64,000 nucleotides of DNA from Stenotrophomonas sp. ATCM1_4 (GTDB lineage: Bacteria; Pseudomonadota; Gammaproteobacteria; Xanthomonadales; Xanthomonadaceae): contig NZ_QPFB01000001.1 of assembly GCF_004348115.1 (NCBI RefSeq), positions 783,978 through 847,977 of the forward strand. Reading direction: 5' to 3'. Below are positions 16,411 to 24,482 of this stretch, in pieces; positions within the stretch are counted from its first letter, which is position 1, and each line of letters starts with the position of its first letter. The notes beneath the pieces are model-generated. The model saw nothing but the letters and a program-made list of their open reading frames with translations. It was not told the origin of the DNA and did no database searches. The translations under genes and the position numbers were made by a program.

Positions 16411-16746
16411 TTAGTTGAGGGTGGGCCAGCTGCCCTTTGCGCATTCGCGTTCGACACGCTGGCGATACGCACTCGCGGCCATGGGCTTCGCGGATCGATG
16501 GCGCTGCTGGTTGCAGTAGAGGCAGGCCGCAGCGATGTTTGATTGATCGTTCGAGCCGCCGTCGCCCCGTGCCTGAAGGTGCTCGGCGGTGCATTGGCGC
16601 ATCGCGGCTTTCTTGCTGCTAATCCGGAGCTTCCGCGCAAATTGCTTCGGCTTGTTGAGCCACATGAGCTGCCCGCAATAGAAGCAATTGCCCGATTGAT
16701 TTGCGAACGCCACAGCGCGGCGCTTCGCTATTGTCTTTGATGACAT
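16411..16746 (-). CDS. HNH endonuclease-like protein (phage accessory)
   Basis: The 111-residue protein has the HNH zinc-finger layout: NCFYCGQ near residues 20-26, then CTAEHLQARGDGGSNDQSN, then ACLYCNQQRH. The motifs match a compact cHNHc nuclease domain with two CxxC knuckles and the central EH...N signature. Small basic HNH proteins occur in phages near packaging genes or as free-standing homing nucleases. Here it is leftward between tail fibre and a small hypothetical gene, away from terminase genes, so homing or an accessory role is more likely; activity is unproven. Confidence 0.75.
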   Translation of the reverse strand: MSSKTIAKRRAVAFANQSGNCFYCGQLMWLNKPKQFARKLRISSKKAAMRQCTAEHLQARGDGGSNDQSNIAAACLYCNQQRHRSAKPMAASAYRQRVERECAKGSWPTLN

Positions 16747-17010
16747 GGCGGAGAACTCTTAAAGGGAAATTTAAGAGTCCTGCGCACCCCGTAGGTGGAT
16801 TGCAGGAGGCCTGTCCGCGGGAATCCGTCGGGGGCATTCGCAGAAGTGGGGTGAACCCTCCGACTCCATCTGCGTTACTGCGCCACTCGTTTTAGGCGCA
16901 GGCAAATAGTAACCAGACGGCCACGGCCATCGTCAAGGGGGGGGTGTAGGCATGCGAGAAGTTGGTGGCAGTCCGAGCCCGTGAGACGGCCGTGCCTATC
17001 CTCTCCGGCC

Positions 17011-17367
17011 ATGACCACCTACACCCGACACCCCGACCTGGCACCCGAGTTCGTTTGGGGGCCACGCACCAGCTTCGACACCCTGCCGACGGCCCTCACG
17101 CTGCACGGAGAAATCCTCGTGTCGATGCTCGACGGCGTGCATGGCCAGTGGACCGCCCGCCTGCACCTCGAAGACGGCATCCACGCCCCGCTGATCTTGC
17201 GCAGCTGCACGGACTTCAACTCCGGCCGGCACGGCGGGGAGCGGTGGGTGCTGCGGCACGAGGCTGAGCTGCGGGAGAAGGTCGCACGGAAGCTGGAGTG
17301 GATTCAAGAGCACGTGGCCCAGCATCCAGCGAGCAGGGCGGCCGCTGGCCTGCCTCTGGACAGGTAG
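17011..17367 (+). CDS. Hypothetical prophage protein, rightward
   Basis: ATG 17011 gives a 118-residue product; an upstream in-frame start at 16981 would lack coding character. It has a beta-rich first half (HGEILVSMLDGVHGQWTARL) and a helical end (AELREKVARKLEWIQEHVAQ). No signal peptide, membrane span or enzyme motif is seen. It lies upstream of the Ntn-hydrolase gene and its left border (from 17394), and has GC content like the virion genes. Confidence 0.5.
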   Translation: MTTYTRHPDLAPEFVWGPRTSFDTLPTALTLHGEILVSMLDGVHGQWTARLHLEDGIHAPLILRSCTDFNSGRHGGERWVLRHEAELREKVARKLEWIQEHVAQHPASRAAAGLPLDR

Positions 17368-17393
17368 GTGGATTGCCCGGTTGGGCAGGAGGG

Positions 17394-17471
17394 TCGTAGC
17401 ACCGGCCGGGGCGGGGCGCCTCTGGGACGGATCGGAGCGTTGCCGGCGCGCAAGCGTACTGGCAGTATCCG
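17394..17471 (+). promoter_or_regulatory. Cassette-2 left border with promoter-like boxes
   Basis: The sequence repeats the design at 11618-11674: TCGTAGCACCGG core, a GC-rich G run, then TTGCCG (17440-17445), 17 nt and CAGTAT (17463-17468) followed by CCG. A 20-nt insertion separates the two blocks relative to cassette 1. The spacing fits a promoter for the gene starting at 17565. Confidence 0.5.
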
Positions 17472-17564
17472 GAAGAGCGGCATGGGGGGCTGCGGCTGGG
17501 CATTACATTGCCTTCGGACCTCTTTGGCCGCTGTCCGCGTAACAGTGAGCCCAAGGAGGGCGCC

Positions 17565-18599
17565 TTGACGATCAATATTGCATTGGCCACTTACGACAGC
17601 ATCGTTCTTGGCTGCGACAGTCTGTCCAGTATGGTGGACAGCGTTATTTTCCCATTCGCCCCGGGAACTGACTTTGCGCGGGACGCCAATGGCGAAATGA
17701 TCAGGGATGCCAACGGCAACTTTGTAATTGCACTTGATCATCGACAAGTTTCCCAGGTCGCGACGACTGTTTTTGGCGGCGTCAGCAAGATGTTCTGCGT
17801 CTACGACTCGGGCAACAATGACGATGGTGGGACTTCAGTTGGGGCAGTAACGGCCGGGTTGGCAATCTTGGGCGGGGTAACCATCGCCGAGCAGGCCAAG
17901 CGATTTCGTCGCCTGCACAAGAACGAGCAGTACGACAACGTGGAGGATGTGGCCACGGCCTTCTACGACTATTTTTGCGATCTCTGGGACGCCCAGTTCG
18001 GCGATGTGGATGAGACTCAGCGGGCATTCCTCCCGACTATCCAGTTCATCATCGCTGGCTATGGCAAGGACGATGACCACGGCAAGGTGTTCAAAATCGA
18101 TGTTCAGGCACGATCCTTGCAGGAGCAGTTTCCTGACGGAGATCATTCCGGAATCTGCTGGGGTGGAATGGCCAACTACGTTGAACGGTTGACGAGAGGC
18201 GTCGATCAAAGCCTCATGTACACCGCCACAAGGCAGGTGGCGGAGGCCATCGTTGCGCAGCGCCTATCCGTGCTGGACGAGATGTCCGCTGCCCTGGCTG
18301 AGGCCGGGATTGCGCTGCCGGAGGGTCTGCGCCTTGACATAACTGAACAAACTGAGCCCACCCTGCCCTGGGATTCACAGCAGGCAGACATCGACTTCGG
18401 GAACCTTTCCACCCAGTACGCAGTCGAACTGGTCGAGCTTCTTGTCAATACCCAGTCGGGCATGCAACGATTCGCCCGCGGAATCCCGACAGTCGGCGGC
18501 AGGACCCATATTGGCGTTCTCAAGCGCGGCGAAGGGTTCAGGCTTTTGAACGAGCCTCAACTACAGCATCTCCACACGGGATACAGCCATGATTTCTAG
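17565..18599 (+). CDS. Proteasome-like Ntn-hydrolase family protein, prophage-encoded
   Basis: The start is TTG 17565, set by AAGGAGG at 17553-17559 (5 nt away); longer ATG/TTG starts lack such a site. Start-Met removal would expose Thr as residue 1: TINIALATYDSIVLGCDSLS. Counting from it, Asp17 falls exactly where proteasome beta and HslV subunits have their conserved Asp. A Lys at about 74 (VSKMFCVYDS) could be the catalytic Lys33 equivalent after an insertion of about 40 residues. The remaining 270 residues show alternating strands and helices with no signal peptide. The 344-residue length exceeds HslV (about 175) and bacterial proteasome subunits. A small basic protein overlaps its end by 11 nt. 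Substrate unknown. Confidence 0.7.
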   Translation: MTINIALATYDSIVLGCDSLSSMVDSVIFPFAPGTDFARDANGEMIRDANGNFVIALDHRQVSQVATTVFGGVSKMFCVYDSGNNDDGGTSVGAVTAGLAILGGVTIAEQAKRFRRLHKNEQYDNVEDVATAFYDYFCDLWDAQFGDVDETQRAFLPTIQFIIAGYGKDDDHGKVFKIDVQARSLQEQFPDGDHSGICWGGMANYVERLTRGVDQSLMYTATRQVAEAIVAQRLSVLDEMSAALAEAGIALPEGLRLDITEQTEPTLPWDSQQADIDFGNLSTQYAVELVELLVNTQSGMQRFARGIPTVGGRTHIGVLKRGEGFRLLNEPQLQHLHTGYSHDF

Positions 18600-18798
18600 T
18601 CTCGTCATGAACAGCGGATCGCAGCGATTCACTGCGAAAAAGGTTCGTTCTGCCCGGGCCGATGAGCGCTCGGGTTCGTTGCGCAACAACGAGAAGAACG
18701 AAGGATCGATCAAGACGAAGACTTACGAGGTCAAAGTTAAAAACGGTCGCTTCGTGCTAACGGGGTCACCGAAACGTAAGTCGCCGGAACCAGCCTGA
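18589..18798 (+). CDS. Small basic partner protein of the Ntn-hydrolase
   Basis: The 69-residue protein starts at ATG 18589, overlapping the Ntn-hydrolase end by 11 nt; an alternative ATG at 18607 would give 63 residues. It is strongly basic and disordered-looking, with a KVRSARADERSGSLRNNEKN segment and a compact end (KTYEVKVKNGRFVLTGSPKR). Such a short tail gene fused to the enzyme gene by overlap could be a substrate, an inhibitor or a targeting factor. No family is recognised; overlap and shared terminator support joint function. Confidence 0.55.
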   Translation: MISSLVMNSGSQRFTAKKVRSARADERSGSLRNNEKNEGSIKTKTYEVKVKNGRFVLTGSPKRKSPEPA

Positions 18799-18804
18799 CG
18801 AATG

Positions 18805-18830
18805 AACCCCGCTTCGGCGGGGTTTTTCTT
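18805..18830 (+). terminator. Terminator ending accessory cassette 2
   Basis: AACCCCGCTTCGGCGGGGTTTTTCTT is a GC stem closed by TTCG, followed by T residues, 7 nt after the small gene's stop. The terminator and the next 20 nt repeat 12881-12928. It closes transcription of the Ntn-hydrolase pair near the right end of the prophage. Confidence 0.88.
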
Positions 18831-18851
18831 TACCCGTTGAACCCCTCCCTG

Positions 18852-19059
18852 CCTGCCCAGTGGCAGGCGGCGGGGAGGGCGGGTCTGGCCATGGCAGGGA
18901 TGATGCGCCCGGGCCGGATCAGCGGATGAGACGATGAGGGCATGCACCCTATCGACCTGTAACCTATTGATCCGTGTAGGTAGGAAATCGGGCTTTCGTG
19001 CCTGTATGCAGAGGGCCAGTTCCTTATATATATGAGTAGCTTAGGCGGATCAGCGCCGA
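18852..19059. other. Prophage right end without recognisable gene
   Basis: This stretch between the cassette-2 right border and the tRNA fragment holds a GC-rich inverted repeat (18853-18875) and otherwise moderate-GC sequence with no convincing frame, ribosome site or RNA fold. It is the terminal prophage sequence left of attR. Confidence 0.4.
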
Positions 19060-19107
19060 TGCCTGGGGGGCAGAGGGTCGTCGGTTCGAATCCGGCCGTC
19101 CCGACCA
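19060..19107 (+). other. attR: 3' fragment of tRNA-Pro(GGG)
   Basis: The 48 nt fit the 3' part of tRNA-Pro(GGG): anticodon loop CTGGGGG with its 3' stem GCAGA, variable region GGGTCG, T arm GTCGG-TTCGAAT-CCGGC, acceptor strand CGTCCCG, discriminator A and CCA (19105-19107). The 5' half is absent; sequence upstream of 19060 does not fold into D arm or acceptor. This is the usual footprint of integration in a tRNA gene, with the intact tRNA at the other end, left of this window. A terminator follows. Identity as tRNA-Pro rests on anticodon-loop placement. Confidence 0.85.
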
Positions 19108-19124
19108 ATTACTGCAATCAAGAT

Positions 19125-19157
19125 CAAGGGCTCGCACGTGGTGCGGGCCTTTTTTCG
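19125..19157 (+). terminator. Terminator after the tRNA-Pro fragment
   Basis: AAGGGCTCGCACGTGGTGCGGGCCTTTTTT forms a stem (GGGCTCGCAC / GTGCGGGCC with G-U pair) and T run. It lies 18 nt after the CCA and would end the tRNA transcript in the uninterrupted chromosome. Confidence 0.8.
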
Positions 19158-19226
19158 TTGTGCACACCAGCTTTGCTAGCCTGCGCCGAGCGGGCAGTCC
19201 GGCCTGCAGCCTTCTGGGGAGTTGAC

Positions 19227-19496
19227 ATGAAACGAGGGATCCATTGCATTGCCATCCTGGTCATCGCCGGGGCGCTGTCGGCCTGCGCGGCAGGCGAGGG
19301 CACACGCGGTACGGCGGAGGTGCCACGCGTGGGCATGGCCAATCCGGCCTCGGTGCATTGCGTCGACAAGGGGGGCAAGGTCGAGATCAGGAAGAACAGC
19401 GAAGGCGGCGAGTACGGGATCTGCCATTTGCCGGACGGCACCCAGGTCGAGGAGTGGGAGCTGTTCCGGCGGGACAATCCGGCGGGCAAGGACTGA
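19227..19496 (+). CDS. DUF333-domain lipoprotein
   Basis: The 89-residue product starts at ATG 19227 and has a lipoprotein signal peptide with lipobox LSAC (Cys about 20). The mature part has the DUF333 pattern: NPASVHCVDKGGKVEIRKN, then YGICHLPDGTQVEEWELFRR. Members of this family are small periplasmic or outer-membrane lipoproteins annotated as putative hemolysins with little evidence. It is the first host gene right of the prophage. Confidence 0.82.
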   Translation: MKRGIHCIAILVIAGALSACAAGEGTRGTAEVPRVGMANPASVHCVDKGGKVEIRKNSEGGEYGICHLPDGTQVEEWELFRRDNPAGKD

Positions 19497-19681
19497 GTGG
19501 GACGGCGGCGCGCCGCCGTCCCGGGTGCTGGGAATTCATCCGGGCCTGCGTGGGGCGGCTGGCTTTCTTCTGCGGCGCAGCCGGTTGGTCGGCGTGGATG
19601 AAATCCCGGTGTGGGAATGCAGGGCGTGGCTGACCTGATTCCGGCTGAAGGGCGTTTGCCCGTGCGCAAGCCGCTCAAAAG

Positions 19682-19708
19682 AAAAGCCCCGCGATGCGGG
19701 GCTTTTTT
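19682..19708. terminator. Bidirectional terminator between DUF333 gene and dxs
   Basis: AAAAGCCCCGCGATGCGGGGCTTTTTT is a 7-bp GC stem flanked by A and T runs, so it can work for both strands. It touches the dxs stop codon (19708-19710), so dxs is terminated immediately after its last codon. Confidence 0.88.
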
Positions 19709-21618
19709 CAGCTCGCCGCGCTGAGTGGCGCCGCGGTGTCTTTCAGCTTGGGCCAGCGCTTGAGCAGGGCGGCGCGGATGCCGCTGGCATCAATGCCGGC
19801 TTCGGCCAGCAGGTCTTCGCGGCTGGCGTGGTGCTGGTAGCCGTCGGGCAGGCCCAGGTGCAGCATCGGCATCGTCACTGCTTCGGCATTGAGCAGTTCG
19901 GAGACACCCGAGCCGGCGCCGCCGGCGACCACGTTGTCCTCGATGGTGACGAAGCCGTCGTGGGTGCGGGCCAGTTCCAGCAGCATCGCCTTGTCCAGCG
20001 GCTTGATGAAGCGCATGTTGACCACGGACAGGCCCAGCTCGCGGCCGACCTGTTCGGCCGCCGGCACGGTGGCGCCGAAGGCGAGCAGGGCGATGCGGCT
20101 GCCGGCGTGGCGCAACTGCGCCTTGCCGATCTCCAGCGTCGACAGGTCGTTGCCGATGGCGGCGCCGGGGCCGGTGCCGCGCGGGTAGCGCACCGCGGCT
20201 GGCCCCTTGTACTGCAGGCCGGTGCTGAGCATCTGCCGGCATTCGGCTTCGTCGCCCGGGGCCATGATCAGCATGTTCGGCACGCAGCGCATGAAGCTCA
20301 GGTCGAGGTTGCCGGCATGCGTGGCACCGTCGGGGCCGACGACGCCGGCACGGTCAATGGCGAACAGCACGTCCAGGTCTTGGATGGCGACGTCATGGAC
20401 CAGCTGGTCGTAGGCACGCTGCAGGAAGGTGGAGTAGATGGCAACGACCGGCTTGGCGCCCTGGGTCGCCATGCCGGCCGCCAGCGTGACCGCGTGCTGC
20501 TCGGCGATGGCCACGTCGAAGTAGCGCTCCGGGTACTCCTTGCTGAAGCGCACCAGGCCCGAGCCTTCGCGCATCGCCGGGGTGATGCCCATCAACAGCG
20601 GTTCGGCGGCGGCGGCATCACACAGCCAGTCGCTGAAGATGTCGGTGTAGGTCGGCTTCTTCGGCGCGCCCTTGGCGGGCAGGCCCTTGCTGGGGTCGAA
20701 CGGGCCGACGGCGTGGTAGCCGATCTGGTCGTCCTCGGCCGGCTCGTAGCCCTTGCCCTTGGTGGTCATGATGTGCAGCAGCTGCGGCCCCTTGGCGTCC
20801 TTCAGGCGGGCCAGGGTGGACAGCAGCAGCGGCAGGTCGTGGCCGTCGATCGGGCCGGTGTAGTGGAAGCCCATCTGCTCGAAGGCGGTGGACGGCACGA
20901 ACATGCCCTTCCACTGTTCCTCCCAGCGCTTGACGAAGCGCGCCGGCGGGCTGTTGCGCTTGTCGCCGAGGATCTTCTTGCCCCCTTCGCGCAGCGCGTT
21001 GAGCGTGCGGCTGGCGGTGGCGCGGCCGAGCATCTTGGTCAGCCCACCCACCGCTTCGGAGATGGACATGTTGTTGTCGTTGAGGATGACCAGCACGTTC
21101 GGCTCGTCATCCATGCCGCCGGCGTGCGCCAGCGCCTCGAAGGCCATGCCGGCGGTCATCGCGCCATCGCCGATCACGGCCACGGCCTTGCGGGTGTCGC
21201 CCTGGCGCTGGCGCGCGATGGCCATGCCCAGCGCGGCGGAGATGGAGGTGGAGGAGTGGCCGACGCCGAAGGTGTCGTACTCGCTTTCCTCGCGCTTGGG
21301 GAACGGCGCCACGCCGTCCTTCTGCTTGACCGTGTGGATGGTGTCGCGGCGGCCGGTGAGGATCTTGTGCGGGTAGGTCTGGTGGCCCACGTCCCACACC
21401 AGCTGGTCCACCGGCGTGTTGAACAGGTAATGCAGGGCGACGGTCAGTTCGATCACGCCCAGGCCGGCCGCGAAATGACCCCCGCTCTTGCCTACCGACT
21501 CGATCAGGTAGGCACGCAGTTCTTCGGCGACCGCGACCAGTTCGCTTTCGTCGAACCTGCGCAGGTCATCGGGAGTCTGGATGCGCGACAGGCGCGGATA
21601 GGAGGCAGAGTCGATCAT
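19708..21618 (-). CDS. dxs: 1-deoxy-D-xylulose-5-phosphate synthase
   Basis: The 636-residue product is full length for DXS. Landmarks include GVGHSSTS (about 118-125), the thiamine diphosphate motif GDGAMTAG at 150-157 with NDNNMSIS about 30 residues later, and the transketolase-type pyrimidine domain ([15 protein letters not shown]). The enzyme joins pyruvate and glyceraldehyde-3-phosphate to make DXP, the first step of the MEP isoprenoid route and a precursor for thiamine and pyridoxal. It stands alone between two unrelated genes and reads leftward, ending at a terminator. Confidence 0.97.
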   Translation of the reverse strand: MIDSASYPRLSRIQTPDDLRRFDESELVAVAEELRAYLIESVGKSGGHFAAGLGVIELTVALHYLFNTPVDQLVWDVGHQTYPHKILTGRRDTIHTVKQKDGVAPFPKREESEYDTFGVGHSSTSISAALGMAIARQRQGDTRKAVAVIGDGAMTAGMAFEALAHAGGMDDEPNVLVILNDNNMSISEAVGGLTKMLGRATASRTLNALREGGKKILGDKRNSPPARFVKRWEEQWKGMFVPSTAFEQMGFHYTGPIDGHDLPLLLSTLARLKDAKGPQLLHIMTTKGKGYEPAEDDQIGYHAVGPFDPSKGLPAKGAPKKPTYTDIFSDWLCDAAAAEPLLMGITPAMREGSGLVRFSKEYPERYFDVAIAEQHAVTLAAGMATQGAKPVVAIYSTFLQRAYDQLVHDVAIQDLDVLFAIDRAGVVGPDGATHAGNLDLSFMRCVPNMLIMAPGDEAECRQMLSTGLQYKGPAAVRYPRGTGPGAAIGNDLSTLEIGKAQLRHAGSRIALLAFGATVPAAEQVGRELGLSVVNMRFIKPLDKAMLLELARTHDGFVTIEDNVVAGGAGSGVSELLNAEAVTMPMLHLGLPDGYQHHASREDLLAEAGIDASGIRAALLKRWPKLKDTAAPLSAAS

Positions 21619-21771
21619 TTTCGTGGCGTTTCAATCGAAACGGTATTTTCGCCGCCAAAAGGGGGTGGGGCAAGCAAACCGCAACAATTGTGAGCGTGAA
21701 ATGACGAGGTTTGCCAGCAATCTGAAGTACCTGTTCAGACTGTCGATGCCGAATGCGGTGTCCGGGGCGGT

Positions 21772-22437
21772 TCAGGCGCTGCGCTGCAGGGCCTTCTTGG
21801 GCAGTTGCGCCTTCAGGAAGGCCATCTGGTCGGCCAGGATGTTGCGGTTGGACAGGATCAGGTGTTCGATCCAGCTGGGCCGGTAGGGCACGGCCAGCAA
21901 CGGCATGTTCGCCTGCTGCGGGGTGCGGTTGCTCTTGCGCGAATTGCAGTGGAAGCAGGCGGTGACGACGTTCTCCCAGGTGTCCAGCCCCCCCTTGGAG
22001 ACCGGCAGCACGTGGTCGCGGGTGAGTTGCGGGCGGCTGAACTGCTGGCCGCAGTACAGGCACAGGTGCGCGTCGCGCGCGAACAGCGCCGGGTTGGTCA
22101 GGTTTGGCGTCGGGTCGATGGCGCGCGAGCGGGCATGGCCGCGCGAGGCGATGATCGGGTGCAGGTCCAGGCCGCTGCGCTGGCCACTGTCGCGGTTGGT
22201 CGCCCCGTGCACGTGCAGGCAGGGGTCGCCGAGCGTCCAGGCCACCGCGTCGCGGGCGTAGAGGCAGGCGGCGTCCTGCCAGGTGATCCAGTCCAGCACG
22301 CGTCCGTGCGCATCGAGCGACAGCAATCGCACGGTACCGAGGCGGTGGAAGGAGGGGGGAAGTGAAAACCCGGCTGTCGGAGCGGAAAGGTCGGCTCCGG
22401 TATCGATCAGACTACGCGGTGTAGTGTCTGTCTCCAT
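21772..22437 (-). CDS. HNH endonuclease family protein
   Basis: The 221-residue product has a C-terminal HNH domain: CLYCG at 126-130, then RDHVLPVSKGG at about 141-150, then ENVVTACFHCNSRKSN. The two CxxC pairs and the DH give a complete HNH zinc fold. The N-terminal half (about 120 residues) has mixed strands and no known domain. This type of protein is widespread in Xanthomonas relatives and may act as a DNA nuclease in repair or element control; its real substrate is not known. It is upstream of dxs in the same direction, separated by 153 nt. Confidence 0.82.
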   Translation of the reverse strand: METDTTPRSLIDTGADLSAPTAGFSLPPSFHRLGTVRLLSLDAHGRVLDWITWQDAACLYARDAVAWTLGDPCLHVHGATNRDSGQRSGLDLHPIIASRGHARSRAIDPTPNLTNPALFARDAHLCLYCGQQFSRPQLTRDHVLPVSKGGLDTWENVVTACFHCNSRKSNRTPQQANMPLLAVPYRPSWIEHLILSNRNILADQMAFLKAQLPKKALQRSA

Positions 22438-22528
22438 CGGGAAAACAGCTTATACACGAAGCGTGACAGTTTGTGTAAAGACGGGGCGGTTCCGGGGCGT
22501 GTGCTTCTTCAACCTGCGATAGAAGCGG

Positions 22529-22634
22529 CCCTCGCCCCAACCCCTCTCCCGCTTGCGGGAGAGGGGCTTTGGGCTTGCTGCGATAGAAGTTGCCCTCTCC
22601 CCAACCCCTCCCCCGCTTGCGGGAGAGGGGCTTT
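22529..22634. repeat. Two tandem copies of a GC-rich palindrome (Xanthomonas-type intergenic repeat)
   Basis: Two copies of a hairpin element with arms CCTCTCCCGC and GCGGGAGAGG (22544-22564; 22603-22628 with CCCTCCCCCGCTTGCGGGAGAGGGG) lie 55-60 nt apart, each preceded by a CTCTCCCC/CTCGCCCC block and TGCGATAGAAG. They lie between the HNH gene start and the acyl-CoA dehydrogenase stop. Such intergenic repeats are common in this family. Confidence 0.75.
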
Positions 22635-22654
22635 GGTTTGTCGGGGCGTTGGGT

Positions 22655-24445
22655 TTAGTCGCCGAAGCGTGCCGAATCCATCGCCATCAACGGGTCGGCG
22701 CCGGCTTCCATGCTGGCGGCATGGGTCAGGGTACGCGGCAGGACGCGGGCGTAGTAGAAACGCGCGGTTTCCAGCTTGGCCTGCTTGAAGCTGTCGGTAT
22801 GGCCGGACACCTGGGCGGCGGCGACGGCGCGGGCCCACCAGTAGGCCAGGGCGACGTAGCCGCTGTAGAACAGGTAGTCCCAGCTGGCCGCGCCCAGTTC
22901 TTCCGGGTTGGTGGCGGCGCGCTGCAACACGCTGACGGTCAGCTTGCTCCATTCCTTGGCCTTGGCGCCCAGTACCGGCAGGAACTCGGCCACGGCCGGG
23001 TTGTTGGCGTTGTCGGCGATGAACTGCTCGACCTCGGCCAGGAACAGCTTCAGGCCGGCGCCCTGCGAAACGGCGGTCTTGCGGCCGATCAGGTCCAGCG
23101 CCTGGATGCCGGTGGTGCCTTCATACAGCGTGGTGATGCGGGCGTCGCGGGCGTACTGCTCCATGCCGTGCTCGGCGATGTAGCCGTGGCCGCCGAACAC
23201 CTGCTGGCCGTTGTAGGTGGCCTCGATGCTCCATTCGGTCAGGCAGGCCTTGACGATCGGGGTGAGGAAGCTGACCAGCGTGTCGGCGTCGGCACGTGCC
23301 TTGTCGTCGCTGCCGTTCTGGGCGGCATCGAGCTGCGTGTAGGCGTGCGCGGCGAGCAGGCGGCCACCTTCGGTCAGCGCCTTGGTGGTGAGCAGCATGC
23401 GGCGCACGTCGGGCTGGGCGATGATCGGGTCGGCCGGCTTGTCGGCCAGCAACGGGCCCTTGGGCGCACGCGACTGCAGGCGCTCACGGGCATAGGCCAG
23501 CGCGCCCTGGTAGGCGCGCTCGGACTGCGCCAGGCCCTGCACGCCGACGCCGAGGCGGGCGGAGTTCATCATCACGAACATCGCCTGCAAGCCCTTGTGC
23601 GGCTGGCCGACCAGGTAGCCCTGGGCGCCGTCGAAGTTCATCACGCAGGTGGACGAGCCGTGGATGCCCATCTTGTGCTCCAGCGCGCCGCAGCGCAGGG
23701 CGTTGCGCTCGCCCTTGTTGCCGTCGCGGTCGACCTTGTACTTGGGGGTGACGAACAGCGAGATACCCTTCGGGCCCGGAGGGGCGTCGGGCAGCTTGGC
23801 CAGCACCAGGTGGACGATGTTCTCGCTCAGGTCGTGCTCGCCGGCGGTGATGAAGATCTTGGTGCCGGTGATCGAGTAGCTGCCGTCGGCATTGGGCTCG
23901 GCGCGGGTCTTGAGCAGGCCCAGGTCGGTGCCGGCATGCGGTTCGGTCAGGCACATGGTGCCGGTCCAGTGGCCGGCCACCAGCGGCTTGAGGAAGGCTT
24001 CCTTCTGCCAGTCCTCGCCGTAATGCTTGAGGGCTTCGACCGCACCGTGCGACAGCATCGGGAACAGGCTCCACGCCAGGTTGGCCGAGGACACCATTTC
24101 GCTCAATGCCATGCCCAGTGTCTCCGGCATGCCCTGGCCGCCGAACTCCGCTGCCGCGGTCAGGCCGGTCCAGCCGCCCTCGACGAACTGTGCGTAGGCC
24201 TCCTTGAAGCCGGGGGCGGTGGTGACCTCGCCGGTGGCCTTGTCCAGCTTGCAGCCGGTCTGGTCGCCGACCGCGTTGAGCGGGGCCAGCACGCTGGCGC
24301 TGAAGCGGCCGGCCTCCTCCAGCACGGCGTCGATGACGTCGGCGCTGGCGTCTTCCAGGCCCATCGCGGCGAACAGGGATTCGGCCTTGAGCACGTCGTG
24401 CAGGGCGAAGCGAAGATCGGTAACAGGGGCTTTGTAGTTGCTCAT
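22655..24445 (-). CDS. Acyl-CoA dehydrogenase (FadE/DmdC-type, 596 aa)
   Basis: ATG 24445 is used (MSNYKAPVTD); the upstream open frame is an extension without signal. The 596-residue length and the N-terminal MSNYKAPVTDLRFALHDVL extension mark the long dehydrogenase subgroup related to 3-methylmercaptopropionyl-CoA dehydrogenase, rather than 380-residue short-chain types. Seen are the FAD-binding MCLTEPHAGTDLG, GTKIFITAGEHD, and later YEGTTGIQALDLIGRK of the acyl-CoA dehydrogenase C-terminal domain. Role: FAD-dependent oxidation of an acyl-CoA in beta-oxidation. A LEA2-like lipoprotein lies just upstream, in the same direction. Confidence 0.93.
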   Translation of the reverse strand: MSNYKAPVTDLRFALHDVLKAESLFAAMGLEDASADVIDAVLEEAGRFSASVLAPLNAVGDQTGCKLDKATGEVTTAPGFKEAYAQFVEGGWTGLTAAAEFGGQGMPETLGMALSEMVSSANLAWSLFPMLSHGAVEALKHYGEDWQKEAFLKPLVAGHWTGTMCLTEPHAGTDLGLLKTRAEPNADGSYSITGTKIFITAGEHDLSENIVHLVLAKLPDAPPGPKGISLFVTPKYKVDRDGNKGERNALRCGALEHKMGIHGSSTCVMNFDGAQGYLVGQPHKGLQAMFVMMNSARLGVGVQGLAQSERAYQGALAYARERLQSRAPKGPLLADKPADPIIAQPDVRRMLLTTKALTEGGRLLAAHAYTQLDAAQNGSDDKARADADTLVSFLTPIVKACLTEWSIEATYNGQQVFGGHGYIAEHGMEQYARDARITTLYEGTTGIQALDLIGRKTAVSQGAGLKLFLAEVEQFIADNANNPAVAEFLPVLGAKAKEWSKLTVSVLQRAATNPEELGAASWDYLFYSGYVALAYWWARAVAAAQVSGHTDSFKQAKLETARFYYARVLPRTLTHAASMEAGADPLMAMDSARFGD

Positions 24446-24482
24446 CAGAACGGTCTCGAACGATGCAGGAAGCGGGTGGGGG

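Noticed and set aside
17508..17564. Longer N-terminus for the Ntn-hydrolase (start at 17508)
   Set aside because: The ribosome site AAGGAGG lies at 17553-17559, inside this extension, and the extension would bury the Thr that aligns with the catalytic residue.
19828..21693. Rightward 621-codon frame opposite dxs
   Set aside because: Shadow frame of dxs; no ribosome site, signature or sensible amino-acid pattern.
22529..22634. Array of small RNAs or attenuator
   Set aside because: The hairpins are flanked by no promoter and match each other as repeats rather than RNA genes.
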